Source: Mucor racemosus (taxonomy: Eukaryota; Mucoromycota; Mucoromycetes; Mucorales; Mucoraceae). Taken from it: a stretch of 64,000 bases of DNA. The translations under genes and the position numbers were made by a program. Positions 23,455 to 36,620 of this stretch are shown here, piece by piece; position 1 is the stretch's first letter; the number at the start of each line of letters is the position of its first letter. Under the pieces are notes generated by a model. It saw only the letters and a list, made by a program, of their open reading frames with translations. It was not told the origin of the DNA and did no database searches. The stretch spans positions 1,798,001 through 1,862,000 of the forward strand of contig JAPEHQ010000011.1 in NCBI GenBank assembly GCA_027405735.1, given 5' to 3'.

Positions 23455-24770
23455 TTAATAGTACCAGGATATAAGTGCATTGGCCTAACATTGATCTAAA
23501 ATTGATCTAAAATCGATTATAAAAATTAAACACCAACATTTAGATGTTAATTTTTTACATTCAAAATATAGGTTCAACTGAACGTTACTTTTTACTTTTT
23601 GTTTTAGCAAAAACTATCGATTTTTCGTCGAGATAATCAAGTAATAATTCACATCACAGCTTGATATCCATGATAGCTGGGTTCCAAAATCAATTTGTAC
23701 AGACTGATCGAGAAATGATTCAAAAATCAAGTTTGTTTAAAAGCTCATAAACTGCAAAGTAAGTTGAACTAGCTTATTAAGTGGTTTTTGTACAGTTTTA
23801 AATTCTGCATCCATCTAAATAAAATTCAAAAAAATCTTTCTCATAAAATTTTACGTAAAATGCAATTGAATTTTTAGAGGTTTTTTGAAGATACACATCA
23901 CTTTTCATAAGCATATTTAAAATATAATAAAATGAAATAATGCGCAAAAAAATTTTCTATCGATTGAGCTACTGCAAAATCTTGTAGCTGCATTATTCGT
24001 AGAGGAAACAATATTTTTGTCAAAAAATTTTTCTGTTTCAGAATTTGGGATGAGGGTATACAAGGGGAAAATGGACGCCAGAAATGGAGGTACCTTTTTG
24101 TATACATTTTTGAGAATATCTCCACGAAAAATCAATATTTTGAAAAACTCTAAATTGGATCTGAGAGAGCTCAACGAGCTGGATGACATGAATGCAAAAA
24201 AAATGTTGCTCAATTTAACCAATATTTTGAAACCTACTATAGAAATGTCAAAAAAATGAAAAAAAAAATAAAAGTGCTCAGAATTTTTTTATATTGAAAT
24301 ATGTTATAGAGCACTTCAAAACAAGTAAATTTTATTATTGAAAAGTGGTAGTATAGCTTAATTTTTTCTGGAGATATGAAGCCTCAAAGTTTTCAATCCA
24401 TTAGCAGTAAAATACGCGTAAAAAATCTGAAACCTTAGCACTCAAAAATTAATACAACTGCAAAAAGTAGGATATTTCCGGATACTTATTTTTGGATTAA
24501 AGCTGAACATCTCAGGTACATTGGCATATAATTTTTTCTTGGTGTTATTTAGTGAAAAAAAAAGTAGAGCAGGGATGAAAAGTGAGACCCAGTTTTCAAA
24601 GAAAAAGCAGTGAATTTTACGCGTTTTTGAATCTTTTGTGCGATAAAGAATAAATTTAGGAATAGGTAGCATAATGCGACCGATTCATGTCTGTTAGTAA
24701 TGTCTAAAGTTTACCCTGAAAAGTGTTTAATATGAGATTAGTTATAAGAAAGATGGCATGCTTTGATTTG
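23455..24770 (+). repeat. G repeat, copy 2
   Basis: Most complete plus-strand copy, from TACCAGGATATAAGTGCATTGG to about GATGGCATGC. It contains the frame encoding SVSEFGMRVYKGK and RELNELDD (24017-24259), which is also open in copy 4. No inverted termini or target duplication were found, so the ends are approximate. Confidence 0.85.
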
Positions 24771-26292
24771 AAGATCGATAGCGTTGAAAATTAGCAAAAA
24801 TTCAGTTTTTCACAAGTGACTATATACGGTATCATTTATAATTTATCAAAATTCATTTTAATATGTGGAGTGTAATGTTTCCTTGTATAATAGGCGATAG
24901 GGCTACAGCAGCTTCTGTTTTTTTAAGGGAGTAAAAAGTAAGTTTCAGATGATTTTCCAAATATAGTCACTCAAAACATCTGTTTGTAGCAGAAATTATA
25001 TTATTATTTAATGTTTATCCAAGCAAGTTTAGAATTATATGTTAAGTCAATATTCGCTTTTATTCACATTTCAAAAGATATGTTTTTTCATTGGCTTGAT
25101 TTTTTTCAGTTATTCCATACCCAGTTTGACCTCTCCTCTGGAAGCTTCATTGAGACTTTTGCTTCGGGATAAATTTTGTATGTGAATGGGTCACTAATAA
25201 TTCGTTGCTTTATGACAACTATTGGTTGATTGCGTATGCTGTAAGAAATCTCTGCTTCACCATCACCATTTTCGATTTAGAAAATAAAGAGATTCAGCTT
25301 CTATTGATAGTTGTAATCGTGTTTGCGGTCTGATGCGACCAGAATTCGAAAAATCTGCCACCCTTTTAGAATATGTTCAACGGAGAGCTTTATGAAATAG
25401 TTTTGTCAATTATATTTGTAGATATCAGTAATATTTGCAAACTGTGTGTGCTTTCCAAATAATGTTGGGTGTAAAATTGAAGATCTGATAAAGTTGCATT
25501 ATAATATGGGCTCCCAGCATTCAATATAGCTATTGTAACGCCAATTTATTATACCAATACGGTCACAACTTATCACGCAATGTCTATTGTGTATATTGAA
25601 GCAATATCTGACTGAAAAGCCACCACCAAATCGCTATTACATATGTATTATATCACAGATGTCCAATTTTATATTCCATACATGAATAAATTCGAAATTT
25701 ATGTGAGAATATCATGTAGTCCAAGTGCTTTTTTTAATTAATAAGCACAAAAATGAATTCAATATTATTTTCTGCTTTTTGTGAGACTTTTCAAGAGACA
25801 TGAAGGTTCTATAATGAAGTTACAAATAACTTTTTTATAACAATATACAGCCTCTTAAATGCTCCAAAGTGGGGTAATAAGGTTTAGTATTCAATGAATT
25901 CGACAGAATTACGGTCTGGATGTGATCTCATAAATTGAGATCAAAGACTTTCATTAGTGCTAATTTAGAAAGATAATCAAAAAGATGGATAAATCGTAGA
26001 ACAAAACAAAAATCTGAGCTTGAATGGCTATAGTAATCAACAAGTATAGATTATCTTCTAATTCAAGCAAACTTGGGTTGATCAATATCATGATTGGCCA
26101 TTCCAAATACGGTAATACAATCACCGGTACTATTTCCTGATCCTTTGTGACTATGTGAAGATGATGATAATCAGTTTTGATGGATAGATTTTAGAGTTTC
26201 TCAATGTTATATAAAACATTCCATTCCTAAACATCTTTTTTCTTCTTTTCTCTTCATAATTCACTTAAATTACATTTAAATCTATATATAAA
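24771..26292. other. gene-poor region with coding relics
   Basis: No intact ORF. On the minus strand about 25090-25275 reads GDGEAEISYSIRNQPIVVIK and onward without a stop for ~50 codons. About 25275-25365 reads ADFSNSGRIRPQTRLQLSIE in another frame, and about 25430-25530 reads GSPYYNATLSDLQFY. These look like one broken protein gene of unknown family. The promoter of homocitrate synthase lies at the right end: TATATAAAA at about 26212. Confidence 0.35.
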
Positions 26293-27796
26293 ATGGCTCA
26301 AAACGGTCTTCAAGCTAATGGTACAAACAAGCCCAGAGAAGCTGCTGCCTCACCTTATGCATCTACTGATCCCAATTCAAATGTCAACAATTTCAAGATT
26401 ATTGAATCCACTCTCAGAGGTAAGAGCTATATAACATGCATAATATACAAATTTCTAATAAAACCTAATTTGTTTAGAGGGTGAGCAATTCGCTAATGCT
26501 TTCTTTACTACTGAAAAAAAAGTTGGTAAGTGCATTGGATTTGAAATAAATCAGCCGAGACAAAATGTCTAACTTTTTCTTTTTTTCTTGATAGAAATTG
26601 CAAAGGCACTTGATGACATTGGAGTTGATTATCTCGAATTGACATCTCCTGCTGCCTCTGAACAATCCCGCAACGATTGTACTGTCATTTCTAACCTCGG
26701 TTTAAAGGCCAAGATCTTGACTCATGTCCGTTGTCATATGGATGATGCCAAGTTGGCTATTGATACCGGTGTTGATGGTCTTGATGTCGTTATTGGTACT
26801 TCCAGTTTCCTTCGTGAGTTTTCTCATGGTAAGGATATGGAATATATTACCAAGCAAGCCATTGAAGTTATTACTTATATCAAGAGTAAGGGTCTTGAAG
26901 TTCGTTTCTCTACTGAAGATTCTTTCCGTTCTGATCTTGTTGATCTTTTAAGTATTTATAAGGCTGTTGACAAGATTGGTGTTAACCGTGTTGGTATTGC
27001 TGATACTGTTGGATGTGCAAACCCTCGTCAAGTCTATGAACTTGTAAAGACTTTAAGAAGTGTTGTAAGCTGTGATATTGAATGTCATTTCCACAATGAT
27101 ACTGGTTGTGCTATCGCTAATGCTTATGCTGGTAAGTTTAAAATCGTAGATTTAATCGATCCAATAAGGGAATATGGCATTTACGGAGTATTCTTTTTTC
27201 TTTAATTAGCTTTGGAAGCCGGTGCTACACACATCGATACATCCGTTCTCGGTATTGGTGAGCGTAATGGTATTACTCCTTTAGGTGGTCTTTTAGCTAG
27301 AATGTATACTGCTGATAAGGAACATGTCAAGACCAAGTATGACCTTACAAAGATTCGTGAGGTTGAGAACATTGTTGCTGAAGCTGTCGAAGTTACTGTT
27401 CCTTTCAACAATTACATTACAGGTTACTGTGCTTTTACTCACAAGGCTGGTATTCATGCCAAGGCTATTTTAAACAATCCTTCAACTTATGAAATCTTGA
27501 ATCCTACTGATTTTGGTATGACTCGTTATGTCAGCATTGGCCATCGTTTAACTGGTTGGAATGCTGTCAAGAATCGTGTTGAACAACTTGATTTAGATTT
27601 GACTGATGAAGATGCCAAGGCAGTTACCGCCAAGATTAAGGAATTAGCAGATGTTAGACCTCTTTCACTTGATGATGTTGATGTCTTGCTTCGTTCATAC
27701 CATCAAGCCAAGGCTGATGGTGTTCATACAAATTTCTTGAACAAGATTGAAAAGGCTGAACACATTGCCTCAATTAGTGCTGAAGCAAGCGCATAA
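26293..27796 (+). CDS. LYS20: homocitrate synthase
   Basis: First enzyme of the alpha-aminoadipate pathway: acetyl-CoA plus 2-oxoglutarate gives homocitrate. Four exons (26293-26419, 26478-26525, 26595-27131, 27210-27796) close to 432 aa, the usual length. This is an HMGL-like TIM barrel: [14 protein letters not shown] supplies the conserved Arg and Glu near the start, and [17 protein letters not shown] carries the two metal-binding His. It also has the GIGERNG and [13 protein letters not shown] motifs. The C-terminus carries the second half of the family (communication) region. Exons 2 and 3 begin inside codons and only the listed junctions rebuild the family sequence. The codon bias toward T/C-ending synonymous codons suggests strong expression. 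In yeast the enzyme is feedback-inhibited by lysine. The symbol could equally be LYS21. Confidence 0.96.
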
Positions 27797-28497
27797 AACA
27801 ATCAACGCTTTATCCCAACCTTTACTTCATAACAACAATAACAACAACAACAACAGCAACATTATAAATATTTTCTCCCATTCGCAAGTTTTATTAGACT
27901 TTTTTCTTATATGATATTATAATCTTTATTTATTTTGTAAACAAAAAATTTCTTTGCCGCACATTTATCCCCCTCCCCCATAAAACACATTTTTTTGTAT
28001 AAAATAAACTAGTAATAAAAGAAATACATAAATATAATCTACCAACAGTAACCAATAGATCTATGCATCTTTTTTATTTTACATCTATATTGATTTACTA
28101 TATTTGGAGCGAATTTTGCATTAAACCGCAGTTCTAAAGATTGCTGGTATGATGATGTTGTTGAGCATGTCTTCCTCTTTCGTTTCACGATCAAGCTTCA
28201 ATACACTACGCTAAAAAAAAATGTACTAAACTACTTTTAGCACTAAAGCCGTTATAAATGAGGTTTGTGGCGTCTCAATTCAAGAATAAAATCAATCAGA
28301 TTGCCAGCAATCGAAAATGAGAAATATAGTACATTGCCATCTATACCTTTGTGTTATGAAAAAAATTAAAGGAACGCCCTGGTATGCTACGTATTGTTAT
28401 ACAAGTTTATATATATTTAAAAGCTTAAAATATTTCTTTAAAAATGCATTTATTATTATGAGTTTCCATAATATTCAGCTTGAACGATTAAAGCAAA
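27797..28497. other. intergenic between two converging genes
   Basis: Shared 3' region of LYS20 (plus) and the cysteine-rich gene (minus). An AACAACAACAAC stretch lies at about 27824-27850. TAAAATAAAC at about 28000 may serve as a poly(A) signal. No gene was recognised. Confidence 0.4.
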
Positions 28498-29144
28498 TCA
28501 TTTATCAACTTTCACACAAACAGGTTTTCCAGAATAAGGGCAACATGAATTTGCAGGGTCTAAATAAGTGATAAATGTCAGTCATTTGTTACTAAACATA
28601 CTTGGAGGAAGGATAATTACTTTGGAATTCACAACTGAATGGACATTCTTTAGGACAACGTCTAAATATGGCTCTAGGACAAGGCCGCTCTAAACAGGCT
28701 GACCTGTTATCAGTATCTTGTTTTATAGCAATTGAATCGCTATCAAAAGTCTCGGTTGTGGTTTCTACATCATTTTCGGTTCTTTTTTGATGTGGTGGCC
28801 TATATAAATATTGTACGTTAATTAACATTCTTGACATCCCTAATTATATACACACCAGTTTTGGGGTTTTTCATTAGGGCAGTGAGGAGGGTATTGGTAT
28901 GGACATGGCAAATCGGGATAAATGCAGGTGTTTCTGCATCTTTTAGGGCTGCACAACAGTTTAATTTCGATGATACAATATACTTCAATTAATAAGCTAT
29001 TTCTTACCAAGGAACAATCGACAAGATACAAATTTCTTGATCAGGTTCTGCGATAGTATCGTTATTAGAGGGAAAAGATACTTCACTAGCAACAGCAATA
29101 GAAGATACTAATAAAGTGGCAATGGTAAAGAAGGTAAATTTCAT
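28498..29144 (-). CDS. small secreted cysteine-rich protein
   Basis: Four exons (29144-29008, 28948-28856, 28799-28621, 28559-28498) close exactly to 156 aa. A signal peptide (MKFTFFTIATLLVSSIAVAS) is followed by two cysteine modules separated by an acidic, Thr-rich spacer. Module 1 reads CPKRCRNTCIYPDLPCPY then HCP. Module 2 contains CPRAIFRRCPKECPFSCEF and then CCPYSGKPVCV. There are about 16 Cys outside the signal peptide, consistent with a disulfide-rich extracellular protein. The splice sites were picked because they keep the cysteine pattern and frame together. TTTATATATAAATC upstream (about 29196) is a TATA candidate. The family is unknown to me; effector-like, wall-associated or inhibitor roles are all possible. 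Confidence 0.7.
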
Positions 29145-29691
29145 AATAAAATAAAAGTTAATGTTGAGGAATGATTGTAAAAAGTAGATTGTATTTATAT
29201 ATAAATCTATGATGAATTCCAGATGTTTGGATCTCAAGAGAACAACGTTCCTAAACTTCTTTCGCACATAAGAGTGATTATATGCGATTGCCAATGTATA
29301 TTGATGTGCGAATAATGTATGAATAGAAGCTATACTTTTTAGCGTAAAATATATAGATAAGTTATTTATCACTACATGAGACGTATAACTTGACCATGCG
29401 GCAAAATATGATACAGTTGGCAAACTAATTTTATTTGCACCTTGAATGTGTAATATACCTTTATTAAAGCCATTTTGTATCGGCTTTGAATAGAATTTGT
29501 TAATAATATTAAGCAAGCAAATTTACATATATCATGGCATGATTGATTATGCAATAAATGGCGTAACCTAAACGGTTAATACATGCACTATGATTATATA
29601 AATGTCGGTAGTCTAGTCGATATCGTTATCGTTATTAAAAAATATATTATTTTTATTATCAAATTTTAAATAAACCAAAATAATAGTGAAT
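29145..29691. other. intergenic
   Basis: Promoter of the cysteine-rich gene at the left and 3' end of SAM50 at the right. One minus frame of 170 codons covers part of it, but that frame merges into the cysteine-rich gene's first exon and has no protein-like composition upstream. No other feature. Confidence 0.4.
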
Positions 29692-31340
29692 CTACAAGAA
29701 ATTAAGACCAAAACCAAATTGGAATTTGGGTTCAGGTAAATCTGTAGAGTTATATTTTAAAGGTATACAATAATTAAGTTCAATTCTAGCAATGCTATGA
29801 TGGAAGATTAAACCAAAACCAGCAGAAGTACGAGGTGCTTCACTGAGAGCCTTGATAGTATCACCAACACTAACACCCTTGGTGCTAGAAACAATGCTAC
29901 CAGCATTTGCAAAAGCATGAGCTTTAACAGGCAAATGAGTCAAGCCAGGAATACTGGCAATTAAACTAGCACCAGCAGCCCAATAACCTTCTCCACCAAC
30001 AGGTTCCTCTGCATAATTTAATCTATTAGTATATATTACAACAAATGTTTAAGTCTTTCCTTACCTCTTTCTCTAATACCGCCCATTTTAAAACCTCTGA
30101 CAGATAATGGACCACCCACATAAAAGCGATCTGAGATCTTTGGTCCACTGCTGCTGCTATCCTTTGTATTCTCCAAAATAGTTGAGAATAAGCCTGCTCT
30201 GAAACTAGTACTGAGGACAAACTTAGCATCATCTTTACCTTTACTGTCAATAAGAGATTGATGGTAAGATGCATTCAATTCATGCTTCAAGTAATTGGTA
30301 TCACCACGGCCTCCCAAACCGGCCAATTCTTGGTAAATACCAAGATAATGACCTTTAGTAGGAAGCACAGCATCATCGCGCTGATCACGAACAAATGAGT
30401 GAAAGACAGATGACTTTTCATTTGGACCTGATTGACTACGTACACTATATACGCCATGATGTATAATTTAGTATAGAGAAAACACACACACATACACACA
30501 CATTAAAACACTAACCCTTGAGAAGCAGTTGATAAAGCAAGAACATCTCTATGTGTAACTGCATAAGCAACTTCATGCTCACCATATTGAGTCCATCCTT
30601 TAAGACGAATACCAGTTGCCTTTGCACTTTCCTTGTATGCATTAATTTGAGAATGATCTCTAATTGAGCCATTTACAAATACACCAATTCTAGTGTTGGC
30701 ATTTCCACGGAAAGGTGTTTCGATAGCGCCCTATATAATAAATTTAATAAATACTGTTTTTAAATGTAAAAAATAGTCATTATTATTACCTCAACTGATG
30801 CCTTTGTACGATTACCAAATGCAAAATTAGCAGAAACTGATTCAGCACCACCGAAAATGTTGCGCAAACCAACACCACCATTCTAAATTAAACATGTTTA
30901 GTTGGACTATATCAGTGGTCATTGATTATAGGCTTTACCAATTCAGCTTGATTGTTTCCAACATTAACCTTGGTTTCGAACAAACCCTTATCTTTTTCCT
31001 TCAAGTGAAGTGTAACATCAACAGTATCAGCAATGTCATGATTAGTGTCCAGATAGATTTTGATTTCATCAAAGATATTGTGCTTTTGTAATTGAGCAGC
31101 AATGTCTTGCACTCTCTTGAGAACTTGTTCCGTTGTATCAGCATCAAATACATTTGAAGTGACGCTATTTAAGAAGGAATTGCGTGTAGCATTTGTACCC
31201 AAGATGCGCAAAGCATTAACACGAAGAGGTGCTTCTGCTGGTACATTCTATATTATCTTTTTTTTTAGTTTTTCTTTATGAAAATTCAAAATCAATTTAC
31301 ATACAGGGATTGGTGTTTCTGTAAAGGCAGTATTAGACAT
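29692..31340 (-). CDS. SAM50: mitochondrial outer-membrane assembly protein Sam50/Tob55
   Basis: Core of the SAM complex, which folds beta-barrel proteins into the mitochondrial outer membrane; member of the BamA/Omp85 superfamily. Six exons (31340-31305, 31247-30939, 30882-30790, 30730-30516, 30444-30065, 30008-29692) close to 449 aa. The N-terminal POTRA domain spans about 25-105 (LRVNALRILGTNATRNSFL; QLQKHNIFDEIKIYLD). The 16-strand barrel follows, with the family motif FYVGGPLSVRGFKMGGI and the C-terminal FQFGFGLNFL resembling the beta-signal. The start gives a short hydrophilic N-terminus without a cleavable presequence, as usual for Sam50. It lies 140 bp downstream of the MAPK stop codon on the same strand, so its promoter must be very short or overlap the MAPK 3' end. 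Confidence 0.95.
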
Positions 31341-31480
31341 TTTTTATGCAATAAAAAGGTAAAAAAACGTGAATGTGGGGAAACTACAATATACTTCTAT
31401 TATATGGTAGATGTTTAGGAATTTTAATAGAGTCACATCAAGGCTTTATTATTATGTTTTGGATGTCCCCCATGTAGGTT

Positions 31481-33485
<2,005 letters not shown>

Positions 33486-34064
33486 TTTTTTTTTCCTCGA
33501 AAAAATTTAAAAAAGAAAAAGAGAGAGAGAATGAATAAGGGCAGATTAGCTGATTTTTTAAGGTACGGGATTACATTGTATCTTGTTGGTCCGTTTTGGT
33601 TTTGCTGTTGTGACTATGTGCCTCACTGGCTATTGTACAACAGACCTTCATTGATTGTGGTACGAGGGATCAATATATATAACCTCACAAGGTACACATA
33701 CTCGAGTAAAATCTTTATTTTTCAATGAAAAATTTTGTTATCCCAGATCAATTTATTCTGCCCATATCCTTATGAAATCCAAGGTAAATATTATATCATT
33801 ATGTGATGCAAATGTATATTACGAAATATTGATCTGTGCCATTTTAAAGAACTGGTTAGGTTTCTTATAATTTACATTATACTTGAACGTTGCCACCAAA
33901 TATTTTCATGCCATATTGGGTAGTTTGTTTTCTTCGAATTCAAATGAGTAACACTGAGGATCCAAAGGCATACACTACAAGAGGGTTATATTTTCAACAA
34001 TCTAGTCGTCGTTATTGCGGATTCAACTATTATCCACCACTAAAGAAATTCGAAAACAGGTGAA
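33486..34064. other. MAPK upstream region
   Basis: Promoter side of the MAPK gene. It begins with a poly(T) and AG-rich stretch just before the ATG. No gene was recognised on either strand. Confidence 0.4.
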
Positions 34065-35580
34065 ACTTTCTGCCGTTTTCTTGAAAACTGGGTCTCACTT
34101 TTCATCTCTGTTCTACTTTTTTTTTCGCTACATAACACCAAGAAACAATTATATGCCAATGTACCTGAGATATTCAACTTTAATCCAAAAATAAGTATCC
34201 GGAAATATCCTACTTTTTGCGGTTGATATTAATTTTTCAATGCTAATGTTTCAGATTTTTACGCGTATTTCATTGCTAAAAATTAAAAGATTGAGGCTTC
34301 ATAACTCTACAAAACATTAAGCTATGCTAACACTTTTTAATAATAAAACTTGCTTGTTTTAAAGCACCCTATAACATATTTCAGTATAAAAAAATTCTGA
34401 GCACTTTTATTTTTTCATTTTTTTTGGCATTTTTGTAATATATTTCAAAATATTCGTTAAATTGAGCAATAATTTTTTCATAGTTTCATCAACCGTGCTG
34501 AGCTCTCTCAGACCCAATTTAGTTTTTTTCAAAATATCGATTTTTCGTGGAGATATCCTCAAAAATGTGTACAAAGAGATACCTTCTGTTTAGCCTCAAT
34601 TTTTCCCTTATATACCCTCGTCCCAATTCTGAATTAGAAAAAAATTAGACAAAAATCTCGTTTTCTCTATGAAAAATGTAGCTAGAAGGCTCCACAATAT
34701 CTCATTCGATATATAATATTTTTGTGCATTATTTACATTATTTATATATAAAATATATTTACAAAAAGTGATGTGTATTTTCAAAAAACCTCCAAAATTT
34801 CAATTACATTTTACGCAACATTTTATGAGAAACATTTTTTGAATTTTGTTTATATGGATGCAGAATTTAAAACTGTACAAAAACCGCTTAATAAGCTAGG
34901 TTGATTTACTTTGCGGCTCATGAGCCATTAAAGAATTTTGCTTTTTGCATCATTTTTCATCCATTTCTTCATCAAATCAACTTGGAACCCCGTTGATGTA
35001 TCATTCTTAAACCGGATCATGTCAAATCCAAAAAAGTAAACAATAACAGATCCGGAACCGGAAGTTCCTTAATTAAATATTAACTATACAATGCTCCTAA
35101 AAGCATGGTATAGAAGCATGGTATAGAAGCATGGTACAAAAGCATAATACGCCAGTGCGATATTCCAACATGATATACCAACATGACACATTACTATTAA
35201 ATAACATCTAAACTACCTTACCACACCATTAATTCCCCAAATCAAATAGTATATAAACCCTATTAATTTTATTCCAATAAACGATATCTCTTTAATTGAT
35301 TAAATTTCTAATTTTTATTTTACCTAAACATATTTTGATAAATCACCCGTTACTACAGTATAGGCTTTAAGCTAGGATATAAACTATTATTTTCAGTATC
35401 TCAACTAAAAATCAATGTTTTTTGCTGAAACATAAAATGCAGAGTAACATAGAATTGGATCTATCTTAGAAATACAAAAAATTAATATTTCGATTTAGGT
35501 GCTCAATTATTAATCATCAATTTAAGGTTAATTCTGGTTAACTTTAGGCCGATACACGTATATTCTGGTATTTGCTCTTC
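34065..35580 (-). repeat. G repeat, copy 3 (interrupted by a solo LTR)
   Basis: Reverse complement of the G repeat, from GAAAACTGGGTCTCACTTTTC to ATATTCTGGTATT. At 34989-35350 it is split by the family A solo LTR. Copy 4 (CCCCGTTACTACAG at 49482) shows the unbroken sequence. The frame that is open in copies 2 and 4 is frameshifted here. Confidence 0.85.
34994..35345 (+). repeat. solo LTR family A, copy 2 (intact)
   Basis: 352 bp, starts TGATGTATCA and ends TGATAAATCA, with the perfect duplication CCCGT at 34989-34993 and 35346-35350. The empty site is visible in the G copy at 49482. It contains three ATAGAAGCATGGT-type tandem units. It is the reference for reconstructing the nested copy at 3494-4944. 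Confidence 0.9.
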
Positions 35581-35943
35581 TAATTGTCGGGAATATATCA
35601 ATGGCTCATAGAGGGAAGATACGCCTTTGAGGATTTGACATAATTCGACTCAATTTTGGTTGAAAATATTCGAGAACCGTCTGAAACCTACTTTTTTTAC
35701 AATTGTAAAAACTAAAAACCAACAACAAAAACACTACTATCTCAGCAAATTTTAACCCTAATAACTTCCAACGTTTCATGAGAGTACGTGCACATCTTGA
35801 GCACATTGGCGTCAAAGGGAAACTTTCGCAACCTACCGTGTGTCGAGACAATTATCGCTAAATCTCACCTATAATCTGCTGCGCATTTTTATTGAAAGAA
35901 TATAAAATACGATCTTTATGAAAACTGATTGAAGTAAGCTGCC
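35581..35943. other. intergenic
   Basis: Short AT-rich stretch between the G repeat and element J. A minus-strand frame of 81 codons has no recognisable content. Confidence 0.35.
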
Positions 35944-36500
35944 TGATATGTCAAAAATCTAAAAATTATAGTTTCAGGAGCAATTATTTAAATCCAACGA
36001 CGATCATTGAAATTCAACATGAAATGACATTTAGTAAGAGCTAATACTAAATTTCATACCGAACCATCAGCATTAACAACAAATATCAATAAACACAACC
36101 ATAATAATAGGAAAAAACAAAACAAAGACAATCCCAACATCGAAATCCGATATATAATACCAACTCACCAATTACCTCAACCTCATATAATGCAACATAC
36201 TATATAATCTCTCCCAATCCATAATTATGCCCCAACGTTATAATGAGTCAAACATTTCAGTTTCATTCATGCAAAACCTTGCCTCATTCCTTATACAAAT
36301 ACTACAAGGAAATCATTACTACATGAACCCTTGCAGATTTATCTGTCTTGTTACATACTACACTCCCTTTACTTTTATTTATTTACGAATAAATATCTGA
36401 TTTACAAATAAGAACACCAACCTTCATCAATCCAGTGATCACCAACAACTTATAATAACAAGAATAATATCTATAAGCATATTATCCACCTTTGTTGTTA
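35944..36500. repeat. J element, copy 1 (ends unclear)
   Basis: Starts TGATATGTCAAAA and shares about 150 bp with 62740 onward (AATCCAAC..., GACAT..TTAGTAA, CATTAACA.C.AATAT). After that the two copies diverge strongly. No target duplication was identified for this copy, so the right boundary is only approximate. Confidence 0.45.
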
Positions 36501-36524
36501 GTCCAAAATTACAGATCATTACAT

Positions 36525-36620
36525 GGTAAAGCATTGAATAAATTGGCTTGCGATAAAGAGGATAAAAAGGCGGCAATAGGCTCCCGTGATGGCCATGTTT
36601 ATGTTTATGATATTGGAGAG
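36525..36620 (+). pseudogene. dynein intermediate chain exon fragment in R1 copy 2
   Basis: 32 codons: GKALNKLACDKEDKK to DGHVYVYDIGE, followed by a GTAAAA donor. Relative to copy 3 the Trp of LAWD is Cys. It belongs to the last WD40 blade of a dynein intermediate chain by resemblance. There is no start codon or downstream exon, so it is not expressed as a protein in any obvious way. Confidence 0.65.
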
